From Coenobita brevimanus (Eukaryota; Arthropoda; Malacostraca; Decapoda; Coenobitidae): a DNA stretch of 64,000 nt. The position numbers were made by a program, and so were the translations under genes. The stretch lies in assembly GCA_032717465.1 (NCBI GenBank), contig CM064632.1:23847965-23911964 (forward strand), in the 5' to 3' direction. Shown here in pieces: positions 10,806 through 21,129 of the stretch; positions within the stretch are counted from its first letter, which is position 1, and each line of letters opens with the position of its first letter. The notes beneath the pieces are model-generated. The model made no database searches. It was given only the letters and a program-made list of their open reading frames with translations, and was not told where the DNA came from.

Positions 10806-11384
10806 ATATGGGCCAAGAGAGTAAAACCAGTATGGGTATTAATCACAGGTCTGGGTTTGTCTACCTAGGCAATATTAGGCTGCGGTTCAGTGCAGTCATC
10901 CCTTGTATACACAACTTCACCGCCGTTAGTGCCAGGCGGTATATTACAGCTTCGGGAACATTTCTCGAACAAAGCATAACCCCGTCAATCCCACAGCATT
11001 TTCCGGAGTTTATTTTCACCATTACTACACGGTTTTATTCAGTCTAAGTTTACTGTACACACATTGCACTGGGGATGGTCAATGCTATGGGCCTATCTAA
11101 CCTCTCTAGTTTGAAAATTCTCTTCGAAGGTACACAACACAATTCATAAGCAAGGAGAATAAAATACTGAATATGTCATCTGACTGAAGAGTATAAAATT
11201 ATTTGCAGTAACTGCTTCAGTGACATGACGGTTTTTATTTATCATTCCTGTTACCTCCAGACAAGAGTATTCAGCTCTCAAGCGGCCTCGTTTAGTCAAA
11301 ATGTAAATAAAGACTACAGTATACTCGTACCTAACCCATCCTATCACTAAAATCTTCGATCAGATAAATACACGCTATCCTCCC

Positions 11385-11580
11385 TTCATCTTAACTTGCC
11401 CCAGATGTTCGCCCTTTTGCAGCTTATTTCACACAGTTCCACAAAGAGACTATACCATGATCCTACATCCTTCTCGCAGCAATTTTTTGAACTAGCATCA
11501 CATTCTAGTTGTTAAAGCTCAGCAATGAAGAAGAGATGACAATTATAGGCCAAGTTAGAGTAAAACAAGTAGCCTACAGT
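11385..11580 (+). repeat. Dispersed ~200 bp repeat, copy 2
   Basis: CTTAACTTGCCCCAGATGTTCGCCCTTTTGCAGCTTATTTCACA is matched piece by piece at 18530 and 51273. It continues with CTACATCCTT, AACTAGCATCACATTCTA, AGCTCAGCAATGAAG and GGCCAAGTTAGAGTAA, all of which have counterparts at 18600-18725. The family is unnamed and non-coding. Confidence 0.65.
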
Positions 11581-11586
11581 CAGACG

Positions 11587-11587
<1 letters not shown>

Positions 11588-11631
<44 letters not shown>
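11588..11631. repeat. GA microsatellite
   Basis: About 44 bp of GA, directly after the dispersed repeat. The segment 11632-12173 has no gene that I recognise. Confidence 0.95.
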
Positions 11632-11634
<3 letters not shown>

Positions 11635-12171
11635 CATCATCAACCTCAAGGGCTCCATGGACATTATTTCAAACTACTTCACAGGATAAACTCGATCTCG
11701 CAAGTTTTATGTCACCATTTCCTCAGATTAACAAAAATGTCCAAACGCAGATTCCTCTGCGTGAAATATTGGATGACCGTTGAGCACGATGGCTTCTGTT
11801 ATTCCTCTTCCCCCCCAGACGATTTTTCTTAATGCAGGAGAAATTTCTCAGAGTGAATGAGTTAGATACAGACAGGATTGTAATAAGTGAATAAAATATA
11901 GACGCGAAGGATTAAGAAATAGACAAGGATCTCCCTAACTGAACAAAATCTTGAGCTGGAACCAAGAATGACATAAGGTGTATTCTCGCTGATGGGGTCA
12001 ATGGAGAATCACGATGCAAGAGAACGATCGGCAACAACGTCTTTAGGTACTTAAGGGGGAACATGTGCGACAGAAGTGTATATATGTTATTCTTGCTACC
12101 GCCTAATGACCATCAGTTAAGATTTTGGATTAATAAACGTAAGTCACGATTTGTTTACCTAGTTATAACTT

Positions 12172-12173
<2 letters not shown>

Positions 12174-12209
<36 letters not shown>
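12174..12209. repeat. CT microsatellite
   Basis: About 36 bp of CT immediately before the LTR-like repeat. Confidence 0.93.
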
Positions 12210-12213
<4 letters not shown>

Positions 12214-12840
12214 AAGACTCCAAAATATTAAAAATAATAGCTGGTCGCATAGACGTAAGCTAGAGGTTAAGTGAAAGTCATATGCCAGAGGCCAAAGGAA
12301 ATGTGTTGGTAAAATTCTCTCACAGAATTGCCAGACAGCAAGGAATGATCGGAAAGCTACCATACACACATACACACACACAGGCTTCTACAACATTCGA
12401 CAACAGTGTAGTCCACGTGACGGAAGTTCTCATATACGGAAGGAAAGAGGAGAAGCCAGGAGTCAGGAGGCTGGAGGAGAAAGACGTGTGAAGGAATTAG
12501 GAGAGACAGCGAGAAGGGAGTCGAGACTCGAGAGAGAAACAGGGTGGTGTTAAAAAGGGGTCAGGCTCACGAAGTTAACTTAGTGTAAATTTTGAGATAT
12601 CCCCTTGAAGAAAATAAAACTACAATCAACCCCAGACTCATCGTTATCTTCTCATGTCACCGACTACATGTGAACTGAGGTTATCTCCTACAAATCTACT
12701 CATGATGAACTACAGCCCGGTTACAACTACGATTTAATCAATTACAGAGCTGATATATACATTCAAGCTGCGCCTAACGAGTTTATACCAGCAGACTACT
12801 TAATTACGGCAGATTAATCTATTACAAGTCTGATATATTA
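12210..12840 (+). mobile_element. LTR-like repeat, 5' copy
   Basis: It starts with TGTCAAGACTCC. Its first 545 bp recur at 15308-15849 at high identity (I estimate above 93%). It holds a polyadenylation-like signal, GAAGAAAATAAAACTAC (near 12610), followed by a U5-like segment. It is followed at once by TTTTGGTGGCCACGAACG (12841-12858), which resembles a tRNA primer-binding site. These points suggest a 5' LTR of a gypsy or BEL-type element. A short frame inside (12282-12491) also occurs in the second copy but has no domain that I recognise. Confidence 0.5.
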
Positions 12841-14324
12841 TTTTGGTGGCCACGAACGTACGAACCACGCCTACAAGCCTACGAGTCTAAGAGTCTACGA
12901 GTTTACGAATCTACGAGACATCTCTATGGTCTTCACCACACACCTAAAAGTAGCGGCAGTCTTCAGCAAACAACAAGTAAATCACAATAAGAAAGGACCG
13001 AGAATAAATTGAAAAAAAAACAAAAACAAAAAAAAAGCAAACGAAGAGCGAGAGTTAACTCACAACCCACAACCACATCAACCCCCACCTGACCCCACCT
13101 TTCTCTCCACCTACATCACCACCACCACGCTGATGAAGGGGTAAACAGGTCAGATGACGGCAACTAATAACATGCAACAACTTTTAGAGCCCTCACTCAC
13201 CACTCATCTTACTCATCGTTACTCACTCAAACATTACTCATCGTTACTCATTTACTCACCGCTACCATAGTGAGAAATCCAAGCACTGTGCTAAGCGTTT
13301 GCTGAGAAGCTGAGAACACCACAACACGTTAATCAACCCGTCTCTGACACCACCACTCACACCAATCCCACCATGGTAAAATTCAGTGAGTTAAATAGTT
13401 ATTTCATTTATACAATACACAGTGATAGACACAGTGGTAGGAAAAACATTCCGCACAAACATACAAAACGTGCTTTAGAGTTACAACTTACGTACATATA
13501 CCTACTCCAAATATCTACATAACTCAATCACTAAGTACTTGCACCAACAATAATAATTATATACTGTATATATCCATTCATTTACTATAGCGTTCATTTA
13601 TTCCCAACGAGTGTAACCATTTATACATAATAAAATACTTGTTGCACACGAAGAACTAGGCAACAATCCATCTGCAAAGTGATAACATATACTGTCACAT
13701 TAACCCAGTGAGCGATTAAAAGAACTGTAATAAACAGTTATTAATTAAAGCTATCTAGTGGGACCAAACAAATCAAATTACAAGGAAAATCAGGAAGAGA
13801 CAGAAAGAAAAAAAATGGCCAACACAGGTGACGTTACCAAGAATGAACATCCTCGTTCACACAATCGTGATGACAAAGATTTCCACACAGTGCTGACACA
13901 TACACTGCCCACCATAGATATAAATGAACAACCAGTGAGTGTATACAGTTAATGCTGTAAATATTGTATATATATTTTTAAATAACAAAATATGGGGCTA
14001 CATAATATCATTTTCAAAAATAACTATGTAACATAACTAAGCCTTAAAAAGAGTCCCAAGGATTAGCCAGGAATTATGCAACCTCGGACACCACTGATAA
14101 GCGAACACAAACGATGGAAAACAAACTTGAGAAAATCAGTACATACAAAGATAAAGATAGGATAACAAACAAACAAAAATAAGTGCAACTGATGCTACAA
14201 ATGCCTCAATACAGTATAAACTCTTTCTGTATGTGAAGCAATGATCAAAGTTATTGTTCTCAAGAGCCAGTTGTAATGCGCATCATCGCTATAATTGACC
14301 GCAGTATGACTGGATGGATGAGTA

Positions 14325-14404
14325 AATGGAGAGTGAGTCGTCCTGTCTCGGCTACCTCCCTTTCCTTGGGGGAAGCAGCCTAGGTATATAGATAGATAGA
14401 TAGA
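14325..14404 (+). mobile_element. Short 3' repeat end with GATA tail
   Basis: A CTACCTCCCTTTCCTTGGGG hairpin-like block, then AAGCAGCCTAGGTATA, is followed by GATAGATAGATAGATGA. A related block (CCTCCTTCAGGGGGCAGCAG) with a GGAT tail lies at 27995-28055. These look like 3' ends of another retroposon family. Confidence 0.45.
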
Positions 14405-14439
14405 TGACTGGATTAGCTGCTTATATGGTTCATAATACA

Positions 14440-15250
14440 ATTGACTGCTGCTATTGTGTTACTATTGTGTAATTATATGCATGTGCACACAATTATGTCG
14501 CAACTTAGTGTAACTTACAATGTAGTTGTACAATATAACTACAGTTACTAAAAATACCTACGATATTCACTGCAGTTACTACAACATTTCTGCAATTGCT
14601 AGTTATGTAACTACAAACGATAGCATTGCTGCAATTATGTTACTACAATTATGTAACTACAAATGCTAATACTGCTGCAATTAGGTAACAAATACATTAT
14701 TACTTCAATTTAAAATACAATTATGTAACAATTACAATACAGTACAATTATGAACAATACAATAAAATTATGTAACAATTATGTAATAATTACAATATTA
14801 CTTTAAAACATAATTATGTAACAATTACATTATTACCTAAATTAAATAATACAATTATGTAACAATTACATTCTTACGATGTAACTATAATGTTCCTACA
14901 ATTCTGTATTACCAGAATCATTATACAAGTGTAATATTAGGCATTACTATAAGCAGAACACCATATGAAATGTAATGACCTAGCAGTAGTACCATTGCAT
15001 AAATAAATGTGTATGTCTGTTATATATACACATTTGTGTTACAATACACTACACTGTGCTACAATATTTGTACTACAATGTGTTATACAATATTCTATAT
15101 TCAATTTTACTACAAAGTATTTACTCCATTGTACAGTACATACAATGTATTATACAATGTGTTATGTTTCTACAATATTACTATGTCTGTACAAAGTTGT
15201 CATGAATATTATATCTCTACACTATTATAATGAATACTATGTTTTAACAG
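14440..15250. repeat. Degenerate AATTATGTAACAATTACA array
   Basis: About 0.8 kb of AT-rich sequence built from variants of ACAATTATGTAAC with an interspersed AATTACAATA or TACTGCTGC. From 15000 the same drifts to TACAATATTGTACTACA-like words. The unit is irregular, about 18-35 bp. Open frames here are cysteine/tyrosine-rich by-products. Confidence 0.75.
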
Positions 15251-15307
15251 ATTAGAATTAACTGCTACATGCTGTCGCAGGTTCGCCAGCAGGGCGTGAC
15301 CGAGCGA

Positions 15308-15849
15308 TATCAGGACTCTAAAATATCAAAAATAATAGCTGGTAGCATAGACGTAAGCTAGAGGTTAAGTGAAAGTCATATGCCAGAGGCCAAAGGAAAT
15401 GTCTTGGTAAAATTCTCTCGCAGGAATGCCAGACAGCAAGGAATGACCGGAAAGCTACCATACACACATACACACACACAGGCTTCTACAACATTCGACA
15501 ACAGTGTAGCCCACGTGACGGAAGTTCTCATATACGGAAGGAAAGAGGAGAAGTCAGGAGTCAGGAGGCTGGAGGAGAAAGAATGTGAAGGAATTCGGAG
15601 AGAGCGAGAAGGGGGTCTAGACTCGAGAGAGAAACACGGTGGTGTTAGAAAGGGGTCAGGCTCACGAAGTTAACTTAGTGTAAATTTTGAGATATCCCCT
15701 TGAAGAAAATAAAACTACAATCATCCCCAGACTCATTGTTATCTTCTCATGTCACCGACTACATGTGAACTGAGGTTATCTCCTACAAATCTACTCACGA
15801 TTAACTACAGCTCGGGTACAACTACGATTTAATCAATTACAGGGCTGAT
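15308..15849 (+). mobile_element. LTR-like repeat, second copy (3'-truncated)
   Basis: It is collinear with 12210-12754, including the AATAAA-like signal near 15705. It ends at CAGGGCTGAT, where a CT-rich run begins, so the last ~85 bp of the first copy are missing. Direct orientation and a 3.1 kb spacing fit either an LTR pair or two independent insertions. Confidence 0.5.
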
Positions 15850-16135
15850 CTCTCTCACTCTCTCTCTCTCTCAGCGTGCCCTGAAGGAAGCAGCAGCCTC
15901 CCAGGGCCACATATCTTACCCAAACTGCCAAGGCCGCCAATCCCATCATAAAGTAAGGCACTGCTATTGTCACGTCGCTAAGGCTCGCTTCACAGGAGCG
16001 TTTTTTTCCCGCGCGGTAGTATGGCCGCGCGGGTGGGTATACAAGAGGCAAGTCTTCACACGAGCGTTTTTTTCCCGTGCGGTTCGTATGCAGCAGTGCA
16101 CAGAATACCTCTCAGTTTGTCGGTGTTTGCTCGAG

Positions 16136-16431
16136 ATGGAGGACGTAAAGAAGAGAGTGATTTATGTGTACTTAATGAACAAGGTGTTAAAAAAGAAGAG
16201 ACAACGTAAATGGTGGACCCACCCAATAAACAGCTCTAGGCTCCTTCAAGGAGCATTCTACACGATATATTCTGAGCTGAAAGCTGATGAAGAAAAGTTC
16301 TTCAATTATTTTCGCATGTCATCTCCTACATTTGAAGAACTTGTGAGCAAACTGAAAGATGATATTATAAGGCAAGACACAGTTATGAGGTCATCCATTT
16401 CTCCTGAAGAAGCTGTTGCACTGACTGTGAG
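16136..16431 (+). pseudogene. PIF/Harbinger transposase, exon 1 only
   Basis: The ATG at 16136 (MEDVKKRVIYVY) is preferred over the in-frame upstream ATG at 16088 because it matches the usual short N-terminus. About 98 residues follow, with WWTHPIN, EEKFFNYFRMSSPTFEEL and SISPEEAVALTVR. These blocks are the conserved helix-turn-helix region N-terminal to the DDE nuclease in HARBI1/PIF transposases. The frame ends at an AG|GTAAGT splice donor (16430-16437), as expected for an intron-containing transposase gene. No second exon with the DDE residues is present, so this is a relic. Confidence 0.85.
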
Positions 16432-16481
16432 GTAAGTGTAAGTGTAAGGTAAATGAAAAAGTAATATGTAGCACAGTAACT

Positions 16482-16646
16482 TTATTTGCTCTTTTCTTCA
16501 TAACATTCAATGAGTGATTGACACACCTCTACCCAGGCCTGTATTTTCTTGTTTTTGTCTTTATAATCTGCTGATGAAGTATCCCATAATGCAGGTCTCT
16601 TTTCCACTTCCACTATGAGAAGTTCAGTGTCAAGATGACCTGCCAT
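16482..16646 (-). pseudogene. MADF-domain exon of the PIF/Harbinger second protein
   Basis: A 54-codon minus-strand frame starts with MAGHLDTELLIVEVEKRP and continues ALWDTSSADYKDKNKKIQAW. The ALWD..SADYKDK...AW pattern is the start of a MADF (Myb/SANT-like) DNA-binding domain. PIF/Harbinger elements encode such a protein beside the transposase; the two act together in nuclear import and DNA binding. The frame stops after about half a domain at a TAA (16482-16484), which suggests an internal deletion. A TTTTATAG acceptor-like site lies just upstream of the ATG. The start was chosen as the first ATG after this acceptor. Confidence 0.75.
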
Positions 16647-16698
16647 GATGTTCTATAAAACATAATTATATTCATTATGTACCTCTGTTACTACAGTG

Positions 16699-16699
<1 letters not shown>

Positions 16700-16735
<36 letters not shown>
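16700..16735. repeat. AAT microsatellite inside element A
   Basis: About 12 AAT/ATA triplets in the upstream region of the MADF exon. Element B lacks this part. Confidence 0.92.
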
Positions 16736-16737
<2 letters not shown>

Positions 16738-17041
16738 CTATTCATATTAATACGTAAAAATGCATACCTGATTGAAAAATGACAGCAGTAGAGCAGCACA
16801 CCACCTCTGCCACAGATGAACCACGACTGCCGCTCGGGGAAAAACCGCCAGTCTGAAGGGCTCCATAGACTTCTAGAGTATTCCAAACCGCCTGCCGCCG
16901 CGCGGGTTGCCAGTGCGCGCGGCTGGTAAATCATTGCCGCGGGGGAATTTAAGCCGCGCGGGCAGCGTGTGAAGGGCCTCATTGAACTTCATTGATTTCT
17001 AAACCGCGCGGGAAAAAACCGCTCCTGTGAAGCTAGCCTAA

Positions 17042-17870
17042 GGCTCGCTTCACACGAGCGTTTTTTTCCCGTGCGGTAGTATGGCCGCGCAGGTGGGTGT
17101 ACAAGAGGCATGTCTTCACACGAGCGGTTTTTTCCCGCGCGGTTCGTATGCAGCAGTGCACAGAATACCTCTCAGTTTGTCGGTGTTTGCTCGAGATGGA
17201 GGACGTAAAGAAGAGAGTGATTTATGTGTAAGGTGTTAAAAAAAAAAAAGAGACAACGTAAATGGTGGACCCACCCAATAAACAGCTCTAGGCTCCTTAA
17301 AGGAGCATTCTACACGATATATTCTGAGCTGAAAGCTGATTAAGAAAAATTCTTCAATTATTTTCGCATGTCATCTACATTTGAAGAACTTGTGAGCAAA
17401 CTGAAAGATGGTAGTATAAGGCAAGACACAGTTATGAGATCATCCATTTCTCCTGAAGAAGCTGTTGCACAGACTGTGAGGTAAGTGTAAGTGTAAGGTA
17501 AATGAAAAAGTAATATGTAGCACAGTAACTTTATTTGCCTTTATATAGGTAAACGGGAAGTGGAACTGATTTGCAATGGTTATGCATGAGATTGAAAAAT
17601 GACAGCAGAGGAGCTGCACACCACCTCTGCCAGAGATGAACCACGACTGCCGCTCGGGGAAAAACCGCCAGTCTGAAGGGCGTCATAGACTTCTAGAGTA
17701 TTTCAAACCGCCTGCCACCGCGCGGGTTGGCAGTGCGCGCGGCTGGTAAATCATTGCCGCACGGGAATTAAGCCGCGCGGGCAGCGTGTGAAGGGCCTCA
17801 TTGAACTTCATTGATTTCTAAACCGCGCGGGAAAACCGTGCGGGAAAAAACCGCTCGTGTGAAGCTAGCC
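17042..17870. mobile_element. PIF/Harbinger element B, internally deleted
   Basis: The left end GGCTCGCTTCACACGAGCG and right end CGCTCGTGTGAAGCTAGCC are near-perfect inverted repeats. TAA precedes it and TTAA follows it. It matches element A at both ends and over transposase exon 1 but lacks the MADF segment and the AAT array. It starts exactly one TAA after element A ends. Confidence 0.9.
17196..17480 (+). pseudogene. Decayed transposase exon 1 in element B
   Basis: The second copy of the exon at 16136. After MEDVKKRVIYV a TAA stop arises because the coding bases between GTGTA and AGGTG are missing. Further changes include GATTAAG (a stop in place of GATGAAG) and loss of three bases at ATGTCATCT-ACA. 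The AG|GTAAGT donor at 17479 is retained. Confidence 0.8.
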
Positions 17871-17904
17871 TTAATCCACACACGCCAGGAGCTCCAGTGC
17901 CGCC

Positions 17905-18015
17905 ACTTCCAATCACATCCACATCAATACCACAACGTTCCATTGCTTCCTCATTTGTCTCTCTGTCTCTCCATGTAACTCTCCATACTCCTCTGAAACA
18001 ACTTAAACCACTGAT
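17905..18015 (-). pseudogene. RTE-like LINE fragment
   Basis: On the minus strand, AGAGGAGTATGGAGAGTTAC to AACGTTGTGGTATTGATGTG aligns with the LINE region encoding LRGACGVTWRDRLTNEDIKERCGVDVDVIG (compare 6290-6370). It is a short, diverged piece directly beyond Harbinger element B. Confidence 0.65.
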
Positions 18016-18062
18016 GTACCGATTTTATTCTTCAGAATTCACACCATACAATCTGTAGCAAT

Positions 18063-18404
18063 GAGGGAGGCGGTGGCTCAATCGGTAGAGAGGTGGCCTG
18101 TAGTCCTAACGGACCCAGGTTCGAATCCCGGCTGTGGCAGGGAACAGTTTAAGGATTTGAATTTCATTAAATCAGGCTTTACTGATCAGAAGATCTGTCG
18201 ACATGTAAAAATACCCCCGCTAATACCAATACACCAGTCCTGTATGAGACAGCCCTAGCATGTATTCAATATGGACGGTGGGTGTTAGCGCCGAAGTAGT
18301 GACATGCAGAGGTGTATGGTATGTAGGAGGACTGCTGGGCCTTGATAGCAGGCTGTGAAGCCTATGCCCAGAGTCGGACACATAAAAAAAAAAAATAAAT
18401 AAAA
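18063..18404 (+). mobile_element. tRNA-derived SINE, copy 1
   Basis: The head has an RNA polymerase III A box TGGCTCAATCGG (18074-18085) and B box GGTTCGAATCC (18118-18128) at tRNA spacing. The tRNA-unrelated body, with CAATACACCAGTCCTGTATG, TTAGCGCCGAAGTAGTGACA and GAAGCCTATGCCCAGAGTC, is followed by an A-rich tail. The complete body recurs at 46799-47159. It is not a tRNA gene, because the acceptor arms do not pair and a long body follows. The A-rich tail fits mobilisation by a poly(A)-type LINE. Confidence 0.9.
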
Positions 18405-18529
18405 GATTGCAGGGCAAAATCAAGATGGCAACGTCTGGAGACAGCATGGATGAAATACAGTAAGATGTCACTGAACTAAAATGAATGAAAGGAGGGGAGG
18501 ACCAGAAATTATGAAATCATACTGAGTTT

Positions 18530-18730
18530 AACTTCGCCAAGATTTTCGCCCATTTTGCAGCTTATTTCACATTACAATTCAGTGGCAGAAAAAGACCGTA
18601 CTAGTTGTTCTACATCCTATAAACAACATCTTCATAACTAGCATCATGTTCTGATGTTAATTTAGTGTTACAACACTCAGTGTTCAAGGAAGAGAGATGG
18701 CAATTTCAGGAAAGTTAGAGTAAGAAAGGA
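18530..18730 (+). repeat. Dispersed ~200 bp repeat, copy 3
   Basis: TTCGCCAAGATTTTCGCCCA then TTTTGCAGCTTATTTCACAT, CAGTGGCAGAAAAAGACCGT, CTACATCCT, AACTAGCATCATGTTCTGA, TTACAACACTCAGTG and GTTAGAGTAAG. It is collinear with 11385-11580 and with the split copy at 51273/51970. Confidence 0.65.
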
Positions 18731-19139
18731 AATGAAACTTTTTTGTATTATTCCACCATGTCAACCTTGTTCTATTCTAGCATCTGAAAGTCTTGCCGTA
18801 TGGGGTGTGTTGATATAGGACAGTGTGAAGGCAGCAAGAACAAACTCAAAAGAAAACCGTCGTACTGAGCGAGGGGAAGCTAAGAGAATATAATATTGAC
18901 ACTAACCACCACAACTCCAAAAATCACACCGCACACGCCTGCAACGTCACTAATTTGTTATTGATGGGACAAACTCAGATAATGGAGACATTGTAGCCAA
19001 TAACGATGATTAATGTTAACAATACACTTCATCAGTTACCTTCATTAATATCGAAATTTGCCATCACACACCGTACACACGTAGGTCTGTATGTTTAATT
19101 GTAAAAAAAAAAAAAAAAAAAGGTCATAATGCGTAAAAA

Positions 19140-19335
19140 TTCATCATCAGCAGCGGCAGAAGCAGCATCAATATCGTCATCACCAACACCATTACCACCA
19201 TCATCATCATCATCACCATTACAACTAGGCTATCATCATCATCATCACTATCATCTTTTCCATCACCATCACTATCATCATTATCATCATCATCACCAAC
19301 CCCACCACCACCATCATCATCATCATCAAGACTCT
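19140..19335. repeat. CAT/ATC trinucleotide array
   Basis: Imperfect CAT/CAC triplets over about 190 bp. The poly-His and poly-Asp/Met frames here are products of the repeat. An A run precedes it (about 19102-19119). The 18735-19100 and 19336-19640 segments show no gene. Confidence 0.9.
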
Positions 19336-19659
19336 GTTCCCATCCAAAGGTGAGGTTAGGTAAGGGCCAGAAAAATGGAAAAGGAAAAAAAAAATGATAG
19401 TTGAAGAACCAATGAAGAGCATGGATAATAAAACTGGTAACACAGTCACTCACTAGCCTTTTCAACCCACGGAATCCTGACTCCACCCGCTTACAGGTAC
19501 ACATTCCAAACGTAGATTTATAATTACTTATCTACGTCAGTTCCATGGCAGTCAAGACGGAAATGACCAACATCAAATATACGAATAACTAAATATATAG
19601 ACATGTATCAAAGATCCTAGATAAACATATTAACAGACTGACAGTTATAGATGCACACA

Positions 19660-19970
19660 AATTGCAACTATACACATACATACAGCACATATATATGATA
19701 CATACATGTAAACACATGAACATCAAATAAATAAATAAATACATACTGGCAGATAAATAGATTGATAGACAGATAGTTGTGGACAGAAAATTACAAACAA
19801 CCACTTCCATACATACATACATACATATATACAGCACATACATCACACACATAAGGCACATACACATACGGATACATACACATACAGCACATACATACAC
19901 ACACATGCAGCACATACATAAACACATGCAGCACATACACACATACGGATACGTACGGTATATGTAAACA
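19660..19970. repeat. ACAT-rich low-complexity stretch
   Basis: Repeated ACATACATACA, CAGCACATACA and CACATACGGATAC words, and an AAAT run near 19730. No gene. Confidence 0.8.
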
Positions 19971-20489
19971 CAGGCAATAACAAGCACACAGACTCAGGCA
20001 CACAAAACTCACTGGGCAAATACAAATGCAAAAACAAACTCGGCTAAAAATCAGGCTTGGCGATGGCACAGCCGAGGAAAGCATAAGTGCCACAATAAAC
20101 ATCGCTTTATGCCGGAGAAAAAATACGGCGGTGTTTTTTCATAAGCATAAGAGCAATTAAACCGTAAATTTCCTTGCCAGAGTTTCCTTTCTCCTCTCCT
20201 CTCCAATCCTTAATTTCAACCTCTTCAGTTAGGGGACGGCTTTACTACATTAAGTACTTGCTGCCACCAAATAATTTTACCCAACTAAGATATTCAACCA
20301 TAAATTTCTTCTTCCTCCTTCCTGTCTCCTCTTCTCTTTTTTTTTTTTTTTATCCATTCATTACGAGAAAAGTTTTATGATTTCATTCCTGCTTCCGCCA
20401 CACTATTTTACTCGTACAATAAACATCACTTGTATGTTATAAAACAACTAGCTTTTTTTGTGAGCATAAGAGTAAATGAACCTTAATAT

Positions 20490-20715
20490 TTTTAGTTCCC
20501 CCTTTCCTTTCTTCCTTCCCTCTTTCCTTCCTTCCTCCCTTTCTACTGTCTCCCTCCCTCCTTCCCTTCCTCTCTTCTTCTTTCATTTATACCTCCCTCC
20601 TTTCTAGCTTCTCCCCTTCTTCTCCTCATATTTCTCTCCCCTCCCCCCTCCTCCTCCTCTTCGTATCTCTTCCTGCTCCTCTTCCACCCTCTTCCTCCCT
20701 CCTCGCCTCGCCCTT
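20490..20715. repeat. Polypyrimidine tract
   Basis: CTTCC, CCTCC and TTTCC words over about 225 bp, with strand-biased open frames only. The 19971-21129 region as a whole has no gene. It holds several copies of the ATTTTACTC-type dispersed motif (20270, 20395, 20765) and an A run at 20840. Confidence 0.75.
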
Positions 20716-21129
20716 TTAAACCCTTTAGATACATGGATACCTTTAATATATCCCTTACTTTAGCGACAGACGATTTTACTCAGTCAATACGAATACTGGT
20801 TCATCAAACAAACAAGAAACAGTTTTTCCTAAGTAGCAAAAAAAAAAAAAAAAAAAATCTTTGCTAGAACCTCCTCCTCCTCCTCCTCTTCTCTCACTTC
20901 CTGCCTTTGTTATTTCGTTCCTGCTGACGTACGACGATTTCATTCGTCGTATGAAAACAACACTTAAATTCGTTACTTCGGCGTACCTCCTCCTGCTCTT
21001 CCTTCCTCATCCCTCTTTAGTCCCTTCTGCCATAAGGGCGGCTCAATTATTCCATTCTTGCAACAACCAGACTTTTTTTACTCAGCTACAACAAGAACCA
21101 GCACTCGGAATACAAGGACTGCTTATCTG

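Larger units (their letters stand above)
12841..15307. other. Interval between LTR-like repeats, no pol genes
   Basis: If the flanking repeats are LTRs this is a 2.5 kb non-autonomous interior. It holds a leader-like segment of repeated TACGAGTCTA words (12880-12920), ACTCATCGTT repeats (13200-13260), AT-rich sequence, a tailed repeat (14325-14404) and the degenerate array at 14440-15240. I find no gag, protease, RT or integrase reading frame. Confidence 0.5.
15982..17038. mobile_element. PIF/Harbinger element A
   Basis: The left end GGCTCGCTTCACAGGAGCG and right end CGCTCCTGTGAAGCTAGCC are inverted repeats, flanked by TAA at 15979-15981 and 17039-17041. A 3 bp TWA duplication and these ends are diagnostic for PIF/Harbinger. 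The ends hold secondary copies of the terminal sequence (CTTCACACGAGCG near 16051). Inside lie the first exon of the transposase on plus and a MADF-domain exon on minus, facing each other, separated by a short gap. The catalytic DDE part is missing, so the element cannot move itself. It shares its right TAA with element B. Confidence 0.9.

Noticed and set aside
18063..18138. tRNA gene with A and B boxes
   Set aside because: The same segment plus a 260 bp body recurs at 46799, the acceptor ends do not pair, and an A tail follows the body. It is a SINE head.
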